Source: Olsenella sp. Marseille-P4559
GTDB lineage: Bacteria > Actinomycetota > Coriobacteriia > Coriobacteriales > Atopobiaceae
Direction: 5' to 3'
Length of the DNA stretch: 64,000 nt
NCBI RefSeq assembly: GCF_900605015.1
Contig: NZ_LR027574.1
Coordinates: forward strand, 697,610 to 761,609
Positions within the stretch are counted from its first letter, which is position 1. The number at the start of each line of letters is the position of its first letter. Below, piece by piece: positions 26,647 to 34,628 of the stretch. The translations under genes were made by a program, and so were the position numbers. The notes beneath the pieces were generated by a model. The model did not search any database, was not told the origin of the DNA, and saw nothing but the letters and a program-made list of their open reading frames with translations.

Positions 26647-26678
26647 AAAAAAGCCCAGGGCAATCGGTACCCTGGGCT
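26647..26678 (-). terminator. Intrinsic terminator after tRNA-Lys
   Basis: A 9-bp stem (AGCCCAGGG / CCCTGGGCT) is followed on the minus strand by six T, ending the tRNA-His/tRNA-Lys transcript. Confidence 0.85.
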
Positions 26679-26687
26679 GCGGATTCG

Positions 26688-26763
26688 TGGTGGGTCGTGA
26701 GGGGGTCGAACCCTCGACCTTGGGATTAAGAGTCCCCTGCTCTACCAACTGAGCTAACGACCC
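26688..26763 (-). tRNA. tRNA-Lys (anticodon CUU)
   Basis: Acceptor stem GGGTCGT/ACGACCC, encoded CCA, T-loop GGTTCGACCC. The anticodon loop CTCTTAA gives CUU, reading AAG. It lies 16 bases behind tRNA-His in the same transcript. The accessory region begins just 3' of it. Confidence 0.96.
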
Positions 26764-26779
26764 ATATTCGGCTTTCAGA

Positions 26780-26856
26780 TGGGGTGGGTGAAGGGGTTCG
26801 AACCCTCGACCTACGGAGCCACGGTCCGTCGCTCTTCCAACTGAGCTACACCCACC
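26780..26856 (-). tRNA. tRNA-His (anticodon GUG), with C at position 33
   Basis: A G at -1 paired with C73 and the acceptor GTGGGTG/CACCCAC are the identity marks of tRNA-His, and the CCA is encoded. The anticodon stem ACGGA/TCCGT holds the loop CCGTGGC, so the anticodon is GUG and base 37 is G. Position 33, nearly always U, reads C here, and the D-loop has GGAAGAGC instead of GGTAGAGC. The rest of the cloverleaf is regular. Confidence 0.92.
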
Positions 26857-26885
26857 ATTTGGCCCACCTCGTAAAGTGCTCGTTT

Positions 26886-26913
26886 ATTATGACAAAGAAT
26901 CAGAGAGATGCAA
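26886..26913 (-). promoter_or_regulatory. Promoter of the tRNA-His/tRNA-Lys unit
   Basis: On the minus strand TTGCAT and CATAAT are separated by 16 bp and end about 30 bases before tRNA-His. The remaining gap to 27027 holds no gene. Confidence 0.6.
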
Positions 26914-27027
26914 GCGCTTTCTTGAAGAACTTTTCCGAGAATCACATTCCGATGGCACCGAAACCGTAAAATACCAGTTTATGCGTCGTGGTTCGTCTTG
27001 ACACAGGACCCTTCATAAAAGTAGCTT

Positions 27028-27870
27028 CTAGTCCTCCGCCGTGGCCAAGAACTCCTGCACGCGGGCATCGGAGGGGTTCTCCATAACCTCGTCGGCTGGC
27101 CCTTCCTCCACGATGCGCCCATCGAGCAGGAACGCCACGCGGTCCGACACGTCCCGCGCGAAGCCCATCTCGTGGGTCACGATGCCCACGGCCATGCCAT
27201 CATCCGCAAGCTCGCGGATGATGCGCCGCATGTCCGCAGTAAGGCGCGGGTCAAGTGCGGAGGTCGCTTCGTCGAAATAGAGGACCTTGGGGTGCATGGC
27301 AAGTGCCCGCGCGATCGCCACGCGCTGCTGCTGGCCGCCGGAAAGCTGGTTGGGGACCTTCTCGGCATGCTCTGCCAGACCCAAGCGGTCAAGGATCTGT
27401 TTTGCCTCGGCCTCAACCCTGGCAGGGTCTCTCCCCTGCACCGCGATGGGAGCATCGCAGACGTTGCGCATGACGGTAAAGTGCGGGAAGAGGTTGTAGT
27501 TCTGGAATACGATGCCAAACTGCATGCGCGCCTTGGCGCTGGCCTCTTTGGAGTAGATGGCGTGTCCGCTCTCGTCTTGCTCGGTCACGCGGAGGCTGCC
27601 GTAGTAGAGCTCGCCCGCGTCAAAGGTGTCGAGCAATGTGAGACACCGCAGGAGCGTCGACTTTCCGGCACCAGAGGGACCAATGACCGAGACAACCTCG
27701 CCACGCGCAATGGAGAGCGAGACGCCATGGAGCACCCCTCGCCCAGCAAAGGACTTGCGCGCGCCCTTCACGTAGACGGCGGGGAGGCCAAGGATCTGCG
27801 AGACGGACGCGTCGGGCACGGGTATCTGGTGGCGAGACGCGCGGGCGCCGTGCTTCTCGGCGTTAGTCAT
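27028..27870 (-). CDS. Amino-acid ABC transporter ATP-binding protein
   Basis: The 280-residue ATPase of a polar-amino-acid (PAAT/GlnQ-type) importer. Walker [11 protein letters not shown]-loop [10 protein letters not shown], signature LSGGQQQR, Walker [13 protein letters not shown] and H-loop IVTHEM are all intact. The N-terminus is about 35 residues longer than standard GlnQ, and a 10-15 residue insertion ([15 protein letters not shown]) precedes the Q-loop. Its start overlaps the permease gene end by 8 bases. It powers uptake of the amino acid captured by the lipoprotein encoded upstream. Confidence 0.93.
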   Translation of the reverse strand: MTNAEKHGARASRHQIPVPDASVSQILGLPAVYVKGARKSFAGRGVLHGVSLSIARGEVVSVIGPSGAGKSTLLRCLTLLDTFDAGELYYGSLRVTEQDESGHAIYSKEASAKARMQFGIVFQNYNLFPHFTVMRNVCDAPIAVQGRDPARVEAEAKQILDRLGLAEHAEKVPNQLSGGQQQRVAIARALAMHPKVLYFDEATSALDPRLTADMRRIIRELADDGMAVGIVTHEMGFARDVSDRVAFLLDGRIVEEGPADEVMENPSDARVQEFLATAED

Positions 27871-28516
27871 GGTAGTAGTCCAGCTTCTTCTCGATGCGCC
27901 TCATGATGCATTCGATGACGAGGCAGGTAGCCCAATAGATGAGTGCGGCCGCGGCGAAGGCGACCATGGTGCGCTGGCTCGTGACGATGGCTCGCGCCTG
28001 CGTGAACATCTCGAGGACGCCAAGCGAGAAGGCAAGCGAGGTGTCCTTGACCAGCGTGACCACCTCGTTGCCCATGGCGGGAAGCACACGCTTGACCACC
28101 TGCGGCAGCACGATGCGCTGGAAGGTCTGACTGCTTGAGTAGCCAAGGACCTCGGCAGCCTCGTACTGGCCCTGCGGGATGGACTGGATGCCAGAGCGGT
28201 AGATCTCGGCGAAGTAGGCCGCGTAGTTGATGACAAAGGAGATGAGCACCGCAATCATGGGGAAGTTCGCGTCGGTCTTGAGGCCAAAGACGTAGTACGG
28301 CATGAAGGAGACGGCGAACATCTGCAGCATGAGGGGCGTTCCGCGCAGGACGGAAATGAAGAGCTGCATGAGCAGGGACAGCGGCCTGAACTTGGAGAGG
28401 CGCCCGAGGGCCACCAGCATGCCCAGGGGAATAGACCCCACGAGCGTAACCGCAAATATGATCATCGATATGCGATACCCCGAGAAGAGCATCTCCAACA
28501 TCGTCGAAAAGTCCAC
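27863..28516 (-). CDS. Amino-acid ABC transporter permease
   Basis: 217 residues, a HisM/GlnP-type membrane component with about five helices. The EAA loop is GQYEAAEVLGYSSSQTFQRIVLPQV, split in the usual way, and the N-terminal scaffold has GTPLMLQ. The GTG at 28516 is chosen because GGGAGC precedes it and the family starts near VDFSTMLEML. Upstream sequence in this frame is the shadow of the binding-protein gene. It sits between the binding protein and the ATPase in one operon. Confidence 0.92.
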   Translation of the reverse strand: MDFSTMLEMLFSGYRISMIIFAVTLVGSIPLGMLVALGRLSKFRPLSLLMQLFISVLRGTPLMLQMFAVSFMPYYVFGLKTDANFPMIAVLISFVINYAAYFAEIYRSGIQSIPQGQYEAAEVLGYSSSQTFQRIVLPQVVKRVLPAMGNEVVTLVKDTSLAFSLGVLEMFTQARAIVTSQRTMVAFAAAALIYWATCLVIECIMRRIEKKLDYYHD

Positions 28517-28568
28517 CTTACCAGCTCCCTTACCGCTCCATCGTCTGCGCCATCGCCATGTGGTTGGC

Positions 28569-29444
28569 CTATGCCTTGGGTAGGCACCACAGGTCGTAGG
28601 AGACGCCCTGGTCGACATACTTGTCACAGAGCTCCTTGACGGCACCCTCGGAGTCGAGCGCCTGGAGGTCTGCCTCGACGGTCCTTGCGAGCCGCTCGCC
28701 CTCGTCGGTCTTGGCAAAGCCCACGCCAAAGTGCTCGGAGTTGAGGTTCTCGCCTAGGATGCGGAAGTCGGCAGTCTTGTCGCCAATGTTGAAGACGGCG
28801 ACGGGATAATCGATGGCGATGGCGTCTACCTGGCCGCTCTCGAGCATCATGAACGCGGTGTTGTAGTTGTCAATGGTCTGGAGGTTACCAAAGCTCTTGC
28901 CGAGCTCCTCCTGCGAGCCGCCCTCGGAAAGAACGTCGAGCGCGGCGGAATCCGCCTGCGTAATCACATTCTTGCCGGCAAGGTCGGAGAGCTTTTGAAC
29001 GTCAGAAGATGCGGGAACAACGATGACCTGACGGTTCTCCATGTAGGGGTCGGTAAAGGCGTAGCCTTCCTCACGACCCTCGATTGTGAAGCCGTTCCAG
29101 ATGCAGGTAATCTGGCCGGAGTTGAGGAGGGTGTCCTTGGCGTCCCAGGAGATTGGGGTGGCCACGAGCGTCCAGCCCTCGCGGTCGCAGACAGCCTGGG
29201 CAAGGTCGATGTCAAAGCCCGTGTAGGAGCCATCGTCACCCACGTAGCCGTATGGGGGGAAGTCCTGGTCGAAGCCAAGGACGAACTTGCCATCGAAGGT
29301 GGAAGAGGTGTCAGAGGACGAGGTCGTGCTGGTGGTAGAGGTGGACCCACCTGTAGCGGAGCCACAGGCAGCAAGCCCTAAGGCTCCGGTGAGTCCTAGG
29401 GCTGCCGTGATGAACTGGCGACGGTTGAGCGTGGCGTTTGACAT
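28569..29444 (-). CDS. Amino-acid ABC transporter substrate-binding lipoprotein
   Basis: 291 residues. The signal peptide has a twin-arginine-like NRRQFITAALGLTGALG, followed by the lipobox LAAC, so it is exported and lipid-anchored. A Ser/Thr-rich linker leads into a type II periplasmic-binding fold: VLGFDQDFPPYGYVG, GFDIDLAQAVCDREG and WDAKDTLLNSGQI are signatures of the SBP_bac_3 (polar amino-acid) family. The ligand cannot be read, though glutamine, cystine or a cationic amino acid is likely. The ATG follows GGGAG. It heads the three-gene importer operon. Confidence 0.92.
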   Translation of the reverse strand: MSNATLNRRQFITAALGLTGALGLAACGSATGGSTSTTSTTSSSDTSSTFDGKFVLGFDQDFPPYGYVGDDGSYTGFDIDLAQAVCDREGWTLVATPISWDAKDTLLNSGQITCIWNGFTIEGREEGYAFTDPYMENRQVIVVPASSDVQKLSDLAGKNVITQADSAALDVLSEGGSQEELGKSFGNLQTIDNYNTAFMMLESGQVDAIAIDYPVAVFNIGDKTADFRILGENLNSEHFGVGFAKTDEGERLARTVEADLQALDSEGAVKELCDKYVDQGVSYDLWCLPKA

Positions 29445-29541
29445 GGTTGCTCCCATCCAAGGATTTCCTGCGTGTCTGTTTGCTGAAGCCCCGCCTGCAT
29501 GCTGGGCCCATCGGCCGTGGCACTTTAGCGCGATGGAGTAC

Positions 29542-29570
29542 AGGATAGCGGCGACATGGCCTTCGTTCAA
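29542..29570 (-). promoter_or_regulatory. Promoter of the amino-acid importer operon
   Basis: TTGAAC (-35) and TATCCT (-10) are spaced by 17 bp on the minus strand, leaving a leader of about 90 bases before the binding-protein gene. Confidence 0.6.
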
Positions 29571-29653
29571 CACTTTCGGTTCGCATGCATTTTTTGCTTA
29601 ACAATTCCTGCGTAGGCTGGAACCGTAGGCAGACAGGGCTATGGCATGTTTTG

Positions 29654-29782
29654 ACGGTTGGTGGCAGTTTCGGGAAAAGTCTTTATATATCTTGGTAAGA
29701 GTCGCAAATCCGTGACCTGGGGTTTAACAAACATCAAACCAGTTGCTACTCGATGGGTCCCCGAAAAACTGCCACCAACCGT
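29654..29782. repeat. 129-bp intergenic element with perfect 17-bp inverted repeats
   Basis: ACGGTTGGTGGCAGTTT (29654-29670) and its exact complement (29766-29782) flank 95 bases that are more AT-rich than the surroundings (TCTTTATATATCTTGG, GTTTAACAAACATCAAAC). A further GTGCCACCAG half-copy follows. There is no ORF. It could be a MITE-like insertion. The other sequence between 29571 and 29923 shows nothing further apart from the Nudix gene's Shine-Dalgarno sequence. Confidence 0.65.
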
Positions 29783-29923
29783 AAATTTGTGCCACCAGTC
29801 GAAAGGATTCTGCCCCCCAGTGGGGTTCGCGCGGCGCCCAGGGTTTCGGAAAAGCACACACCGGCAAGCAGAAAGCAGCTATCGTAGGGAAGGGTCACGC
29901 CACAGCCAATCCAGGAGGAACAA

Positions 29924-30553
29924 GTGGACACCATCGCCCAGACTTTTGCCAGCGGAGACTCCAGTCTTGACGAAGTCCGCAAAGCACTCGCCCTCGACCC
30001 CTCTCTCGTGGAGCGCGTGACGACCAACGAGCACATCTGGCAAGGTAGGATCTTCTCGGTAAGCCACCTTGAAGTGGAGCTTGCCGACGGTTCCCATGCC
30101 TGGCGCGAGGTTGTCCACCATCATGGTGGCGCTGGAGTTGTAGCCATACGCGACGGGCGGGTGTGCCTGGTCCGTCAGTACCGGGTGGTCCTTGGGCGCG
30201 TCACGCTGGAGATTCCAGCAGGCAAGCTCGAGCACGACGAGCGCGGCGAGGACTGCGCCGCACGCGAGCTTGCCGAGGAGACAGGGCTTTCTGCCGAGAA
30301 GCTCGTGCACCTGGCAACGGTATTGGGCTCCCCCGGCTTCACAGACGAGCACACCGAGGTCTTCTTTGCGCAAGGTCTGTCTCAGGGCGCGGCAAAGCCT
30401 GACGAGGGTGAGGTCGTACGCGTTGCGTGGCTACCCATGGAAGATGTCATGCGCGCGATTTCGGAAGGCCTCATACAGGACGGGAAGACGGTTGCCGGGG
30501 TACTCGCTGCCAGAGAGCGGCTTGAGGATTTGCAGCCACCCTTACAGCCGTAG
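29924..30553 (+). CDS. Nudix hydrolase, ADP-ribose-pyrophosphatase-like
   Basis: 209 residues with a complete Nudix box G-x5-E-x7-REL-x-EE-x-G-L at about residues 100-122 (AGKLEHDERGEDCAARELAE, then ETGL). The preceding VRQYRV and LEIPAGKL match ADP-ribose/ADP-sugar pyrophosphatases, which hydrolyse toxic or excess nucleoside diphosphate sugars. It also has a GxxHTEVFFA-type segment after the box. The GTG at 29924 has AGGAGG 6 bases before it. It is monocistronic with its own terminator. Confidence 0.9.
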   Translation: MDTIAQTFASGDSSLDEVRKALALDPSLVERVTTNEHIWQGRIFSVSHLEVELADGSHAWREVVHHHGGAGVVAIRDGRVCLVRQYRVVLGRVTLEIPAGKLEHDERGEDCAARELAEETGLSAEKLVHLATVLGSPGFTDEHTEVFFAQGLSQGAAKPDEGEVVRVAWLPMEDVMRAISEGLIQDGKTVAGVLAARERLEDLQPPLQP

Positions 30554-30568
30554 GCCCCAATATACGAG

Positions 30569-30606
30569 CCAGGCCACGGCCGAAGTAGCCGTGGCCTGGG
30601 GTTTTG
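30569..30606 (+). terminator. Intrinsic terminator of the Nudix gene
   Basis: A 12-bp stem (CCAGGCCACGGC / GCCGTGGCCTGG) is followed by GTTTTG. It may also stop the convergent tRNA-Arg transcript. Confidence 0.8.
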
Positions 30607-30608
30607 TC

Positions 30609-30685
30609 TGGTGCTCCCTGGGGGATTCGAACCCTCGACATTCGGATTAGAAGTCCGCTACTCTATCCAGCTGAGTTAAGGGAGC
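30609..30685 (-). tRNA. tRNA-Arg (anticodon UCU)
   Basis: Acceptor stem GCTCCCT/AGGGAGC, encoded CCA, T-loop GGTTCGAATCC. The anticodon loop CTTCTAA gives UCU, reading AGA. Confidence 0.96.
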
Positions 30686-30730
30686 ATGGCCTCATGGCTT
30701 TGTCATTCTAGCGCAAAAACCGCCTCTCCC

Positions 30731-32203
30731 CTACCTCACATCCTTGAGGTCTCCACGGTTGTACGCCTCGTCGTAGAGGCGCTTGAACACCACGCTGCCA
30801 TGCAGGCCGTCGTGCTCGAACTCGTTGGTCACCCAAGCGTGGCTCGCGCCCACGCGCGAAAGCGTGTCCAGCTGAAGCTCCGAGTCGACATAGGCATCGT
30901 CGAAGTAGACAGCCGCATAGAGCGGTACCTCGTTTCTCGCCAACTGCTCCTGGTCGTAGAGGCGCCCAAAGGCAGTGTCAGCCATGAGAACGTCCATCGC
31001 AGCCGCAAACGGCTTGAGCGAGGGATCTTCCTCGAACATCCAGGGAAACACTGCCTCCGCAAAGAGCATGAGGGGACGCGCGTCCTCGGAGAACTCCGGA
31101 CGGCCTGACGCCTCGCGTGCCGCCGCCCACATGATGGGGGCATCGAGCGTGGCATCTGCGTAGATGAGCTCCTGGAGCGTCCAGTACAGCGGCGTCATAT
31201 ACGAGGAGGTCATTGACTGGACCTGATCGACAAAACCACCAAACAGACGCACGCGGGAAGCGTCTCCCCCAGCGGCGGCAAGAGCGTCGTCGCAGGAGCC
31301 ATCGCCATCCGCAAAGGCGAGGTCGAAAAGGGCGTGCAGGCGTTCGGGAGCGGATTTCATGCCCAGGCCGCCGCCCACAAGCTGGAGACGCCTCACCGAG
31401 AGCGGGGAACCGTCCGGAAGGGTCACGTCGCCGGCCGCAAGGCGGTCGGCGACAAGGGCAACGCGCCTCTCGTCCTCTGGATAACGTTCGTAGTAGGAAC
31501 GCGTCTTGGCAGCCATCCGCGGGAAGGTGTGTGCATAGACCTCAGAAGCACTCGCCGGCACATGCGGGATGCCACCGCAGGTAAAGCTTGCCGCAACCCC
31601 AGCCGGAAAGGCGGAGAGGTTGGCAAGCGTGAGAAACCCGCCATAGCTCTGGCCCAGCGTTACCCACCGTTGGCCCTCGAACTCCGCAAGACGCAGGTAC
31701 TCGAAGTCACGGATGATCGAGTCTGCGAGGAAGCGCTTGAGGTAGTCGGCCTGCCGACGGGCAGGGTCTGCCCCCTGCGCCGCAGCCTCGGCACCCACCG
31801 AAGCGATACGCGCGCCATCCATACGCGTAGAGCGGCCACACCCGCGCTGGTCGGGGAGGACCACGCGAAAGTGCCGAAGCGCCTCCTCAACCCACCCGTC
31901 GCTCTGGGGCGAAAGCGGACGCGGGCACGCGCCGCCCGGACCACCTTGGAGAAACACAATGAGAGGCAGGTCACGTCCCACGTTCTCTGGTGAGCAGAGT
32001 ACGCGATAGAAAAGTTTGATGCTCTTGCCGACAAACGCAGGGTCGGGCTTCTCGGCAGACCCCTCAAGGGCGAGCGCCGATGGCTCGTCGTGAGCGTCGC
32101 CGGCAAGCGCAGCCGGACTCGTGCCACGCCAATCGAGCGGAACCTCGACGGAATGGTCCTCCGCGTATATGCCGGGGAGATAGTAGCTGGAAAGCAGCGC
32201 CAT
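30731..32203 (-). CDS. Alpha/beta hydrolase, proline iminopeptidase-like (S33)
   Basis: 490 residues. The oxyanion motif FLQGGPGGACPRP (about 85-96), LPDQRGCGRS, and the nucleophile elbow GQSYGG with Ser186 are the S33 prolyl-aminopeptidase signature. A long helical cap follows. The C-terminal NEFEHDGLHGS supplies the His. It would release N-terminal proline from peptides. The ATG at 32203 follows a GGGGGAG. It lies 14 bases after asd, so it is co-transcribed with the aspartate-pathway genes, an odd partner that may link peptide use to amino-acid synthesis. Confidence 0.87.
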   Translation of the reverse strand: MALLSSYYLPGIYAEDHSVEVPLDWRGTSPAALAGDAHDEPSALALEGSAEKPDPAFVGKSIKLFYRVLCSPENVGRDLPLIVFLQGGPGGACPRPLSPQSDGWVEEALRHFRVVLPDQRGCGRSTRMDGARIASVGAEAAAQGADPARRQADYLKRFLADSIIRDFEYLRLAEFEGQRWVTLGQSYGGFLTLANLSAFPAGVAASFTCGGIPHVPASASEVYAHTFPRMAAKTRSYYERYPEDERRVALVADRLAAGDVTLPDGSPLSVRRLQLVGGGLGMKSAPERLHALFDLAFADGDGSCDDALAAAGGDASRVRLFGGFVDQVQSMTSSYMTPLYWTLQELIYADATLDAPIMWAAAREASGRPEFSEDARPLMLFAEAVFPWMFEEDPSLKPFAAAMDVLMADTAFGRLYDQEQLARNEVPLYAAVYFDDAYVDSELQLDTLSRVGASHAWVTNEFEHDGLHGSVVFKRLYDEAYNRGDLKDVR

Positions 32204-32217
32204 GCGACTCCCCCCGC

Positions 32218-33231
32218 CTAGAGCAGATGCTCTGCGATCTGGACGGCATTGGTGGCGGCACCCTTGCGAATCTGGTCGCCGCAGCACCAGAAGGTGAGGG
32301 AGTTCACGCCATCGGGTGCCGAGAGGTCGCGACGGATGCGGCCCACAAAGACGAGGTCCTGATCGGAGGTCTCAAGCGGCATGGGGTAGCGCAGGTTGGC
32401 GGGGTCGTCGACAACCTTGACACCGGGAGCGACGGCAAGGGCCTCGCGTGCCTCGTCGGGCGAGATGGGACGGTCGAACTCCGCCGTGATGGACTCGGAG
32501 TGCGAGCGCATGACCGGCACGCGCACGCAGGTGCAGCTCACGCGAACCTCGGGCAGGTGCATGATCTTCCTGCCCTCGTTCTGCATCTTCCACTCCTCGG
32601 AGGTGTAGCCCTCGCCCTTGAAAGACCCAATATGCGGGATGAGATTGGCCGCAAGCTGGTAGGCAAAGGGGTTGGTGTCCCCCACCTCGCCTCCATTGGC
32701 CACGACGCTCATCTCGCGCTGGAGCTCCCTCAGGCCGGGCATGCCCGCGCCAGAGGCTGCCTGGTAGGTGGAAACGATCAGACGGCGCAGGCCGGCCAGC
32801 TTGTGGAGCGGCCAAGTGGGCACAAGCCCAATGATCGTGGCGCAGTTGGGGTTGGCGATGATGTTGCGCGGGTGGTTGGCGATGTCTTCCGCGTTGATCT
32901 CGGGGACGACCAGCGGCACATCGGGGTCGAGGCGGAAGGCGTGCGAGTTGTCCACGCACACCGCGCCTCGCCTGGCGGCCTCGGGGAGCAGTGCCTTTGC
33001 AATCGCATCCCCCGCCGCACCCAGAACGATGTCGACGCCCTCGAAGGCCTCGGGCACGGCCTCGGCCACGGGAACGTCCTCGCCGTGGAAGGCGATGGTC
33101 TTGCCCACCGAACGCGCGCTCGCGAGGGGCACGAGCCTGCCCACGGGGAAGCCCCTCTCCTCGAGGCACTGGATCATCTGCGTGCCAACGACGCCGGTGG
33201 CGCCGAGAATGGCAACGGTCTTGTCTGCCAT
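32218..33231 (-). CDS. asd: Aspartate-semialdehyde dehydrogenase
   Basis: 337 residues. The enzyme reduces aspartyl-phosphate to aspartate semialdehyde with NADPH, the branch point to lysine/cell wall and threonine/methionine. The N-terminal VAILGATGVVGTQMIQ binds NADP, NPNCATII holds the catalytic Cys, and a later RSHSESITAEF-type segment supplies the His. Length and start are standard. It is 48 bases downstream of lysC and 14 bases upstream of the S33 peptidase gene. Confidence 0.97.
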   Translation of the reverse strand: MADKTVAILGATGVVGTQMIQCLEERGFPVGRLVPLASARSVGKTIAFHGEDVPVAEAVPEAFEGVDIVLGAAGDAIAKALLPEAARRGAVCVDNSHAFRLDPDVPLVVPEINAEDIANHPRNIIANPNCATIIGLVPTWPLHKLAGLRRLIVSTYQAASGAGMPGLRELQREMSVVANGGEVGDTNPFAYQLAANLIPHIGSFKGEGYTSEEWKMQNEGRKIMHLPEVRVSCTCVRVPVMRSHSESITAEFDRPISPDEAREALAVAPGVKVVDDPANLRYPMPLETSDQDLVFVGRIRRDLSAPDGVNSLTFWCCGDQIRKGAATNAVQIAEHLL

Positions 33232-33279
33232 GGTGTGGCTCCTCTCTGTGCGTGCCCGTACGGGCGGCTGCCTGGCTTG

Positions 33280-34617
33280 CTAGGCCTTCTCGGCCGAAAC
33301 CATCTCGTTGCGAACAAAGCGCTCGTAGATGACCTTGATTGCACGCTCGAAGTCGGCGTTGTCAACGCCCACGATGATCGAGATCTCCTCCGAGCTCTGG
33401 GTAATCATGCGAATGTTGATGCCGGCGTCACCAAGCGCACCGAAGATCTTTCCCGAGGTGCCCGAGCGCTTGGACATGTTGCGACCAACCACCGAGATGA
33501 GCGCCAGCTTGTCGACCATCACGATGTCATCGGGCTTGATCTCGCGGCGGACGTCATTGATGATCGAGTAGATCTTGTCCTTGACGTCGGCGGCGGCAAC
33601 TACCACGCCAAACGAGTCAACACCTGTGGGAATGTGCTCGATGGAGACGCCGTAGCGCTCGAAGATGGAGAGCGCACGAGAGACGACGCCCACCTCGTTG
33701 GACATGTGGGCCTTCTTGACGTGCACCGCCATGAAGTCCTTGCGACCCGCGATGCCGGTGATCAGGTGCTCGTCCGCTCCGGCCTCGGCCGTCTCGCGGA
33801 TGGTCGTTCCCGCATCCTGGGGCCGGTTGGTATTCATGATCTTGATGGGGATGTTGACCTCGCGCACCGGGAAGATGGCTTCCTCCTGCAGGACGGAGGC
33901 CCCCATGTAGGAGAGCTCGCGCATCTCGTCGAAGGTGATGCGGCGGATGGAGCGGGGGTTCTCGACGATCTTGGGGTTAGCGGAGAGGAAGCCCGAGACG
34001 TCCGTCCAGTTCTCGTAGACGTCCGCATCGAGGCAGCGCGCCGCAATGGCACCCGTGATGTCACCGCCGCCACGCTGGAAGAGCTTAATGGCACCGTCGA
34101 CCGTGGCCCCGTAGAAGCCGGGCAGGACAAAGGCGCCGTTTCTGTGCGCAAAGTCCCTGAGACGCGCTGCCGTGCGCTCCATGTCCACGTTGCCGTCGTG
34201 GTGAAACACGATGACGTCGGCTGCATCGACAAAGGGAAGCCCCAGGTATTCGGCCATGATGTTCGCGGTGAACCACTCACCGCGCGAGACCACGTACTCC
34301 GGCGAGTGCTTCTTGATGTTGGCGGCAAAGGTCTCGAACTTCTCGGCAACGGGCCACTTGACGCCAAGCTCGTCCGCGATGTCCACGAAGCGCTGCTCTA
34401 TGTCGGCGAGAAGCGACGTGCAGTCCACGTGATACTCGATGTGGGCGTTCACGAGAAGCAGCAGGTCGGTGATCTTGTTGTCGCCCGAGAAGCGCTTGCC
34501 CACGGCCGAGACGACCACAAAGCGGCGGTCGGGATCCGACTCAACGATGGCCTTGACCTTACGGAACTGGTCAGCGGTAGCGACGCTGGAGCCCCCGAAC
34601 TTGCAGATCTTGATCAT
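33280..34617 (-). CDS. lysC: Aspartate kinase
   Basis: 445 residues. The enzyme phosphorylates aspartate, the first step of the pathway. The N-terminal KICKFGGSSVATADQFRKV is the kinase signature. The C-terminal third carries two ACT domains (VKKAHMSNEVGVVSRALSIF and VVGRNMSKRSGTSGKIFGAL) for allosteric control by lysine or threonine. This is the long, monofunctional class. It sits between hom (11 bases upstream) and asd. Confidence 0.97.
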   Translation of the reverse strand: MIKICKFGGSSVATADQFRKVKAIVESDPDRRFVVVSAVGKRFSGDNKITDLLLLVNAHIEYHVDCTSLLADIEQRFVDIADELGVKWPVAEKFETFAANIKKHSPEYVVSRGEWFTANIMAEYLGLPFVDAADVIVFHHDGNVDMERTAARLRDFAHRNGAFVLPGFYGATVDGAIKLFQRGGGDITGAIAARCLDADVYENWTDVSGFLSANPKIVENPRSIRRITFDEMRELSYMGASVLQEEAIFPVREVNIPIKIMNTNRPQDAGTTIRETAEAGADEHLITGIAGRKDFMAVHVKKAHMSNEVGVVSRALSIFERYGVSIEHIPTGVDSFGVVVAAADVKDKIYSIINDVRREIKPDDIVMVDKLALISVVGRNMSKRSGTSGKIFGALGDAGINIRMITQSSEEISIIVGVDNADFERAIKVIYERFVRNEMVSAEKA

Positions 34618-34628
34618 GTGATCCTCTC

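Noticed and set aside
20083-26687. Integrative element inserted at tRNA-Lys
   Set aside because: No integrase gene and no repeat of the tRNA 3' end was found at the other side; the region is explained by IS accumulation.
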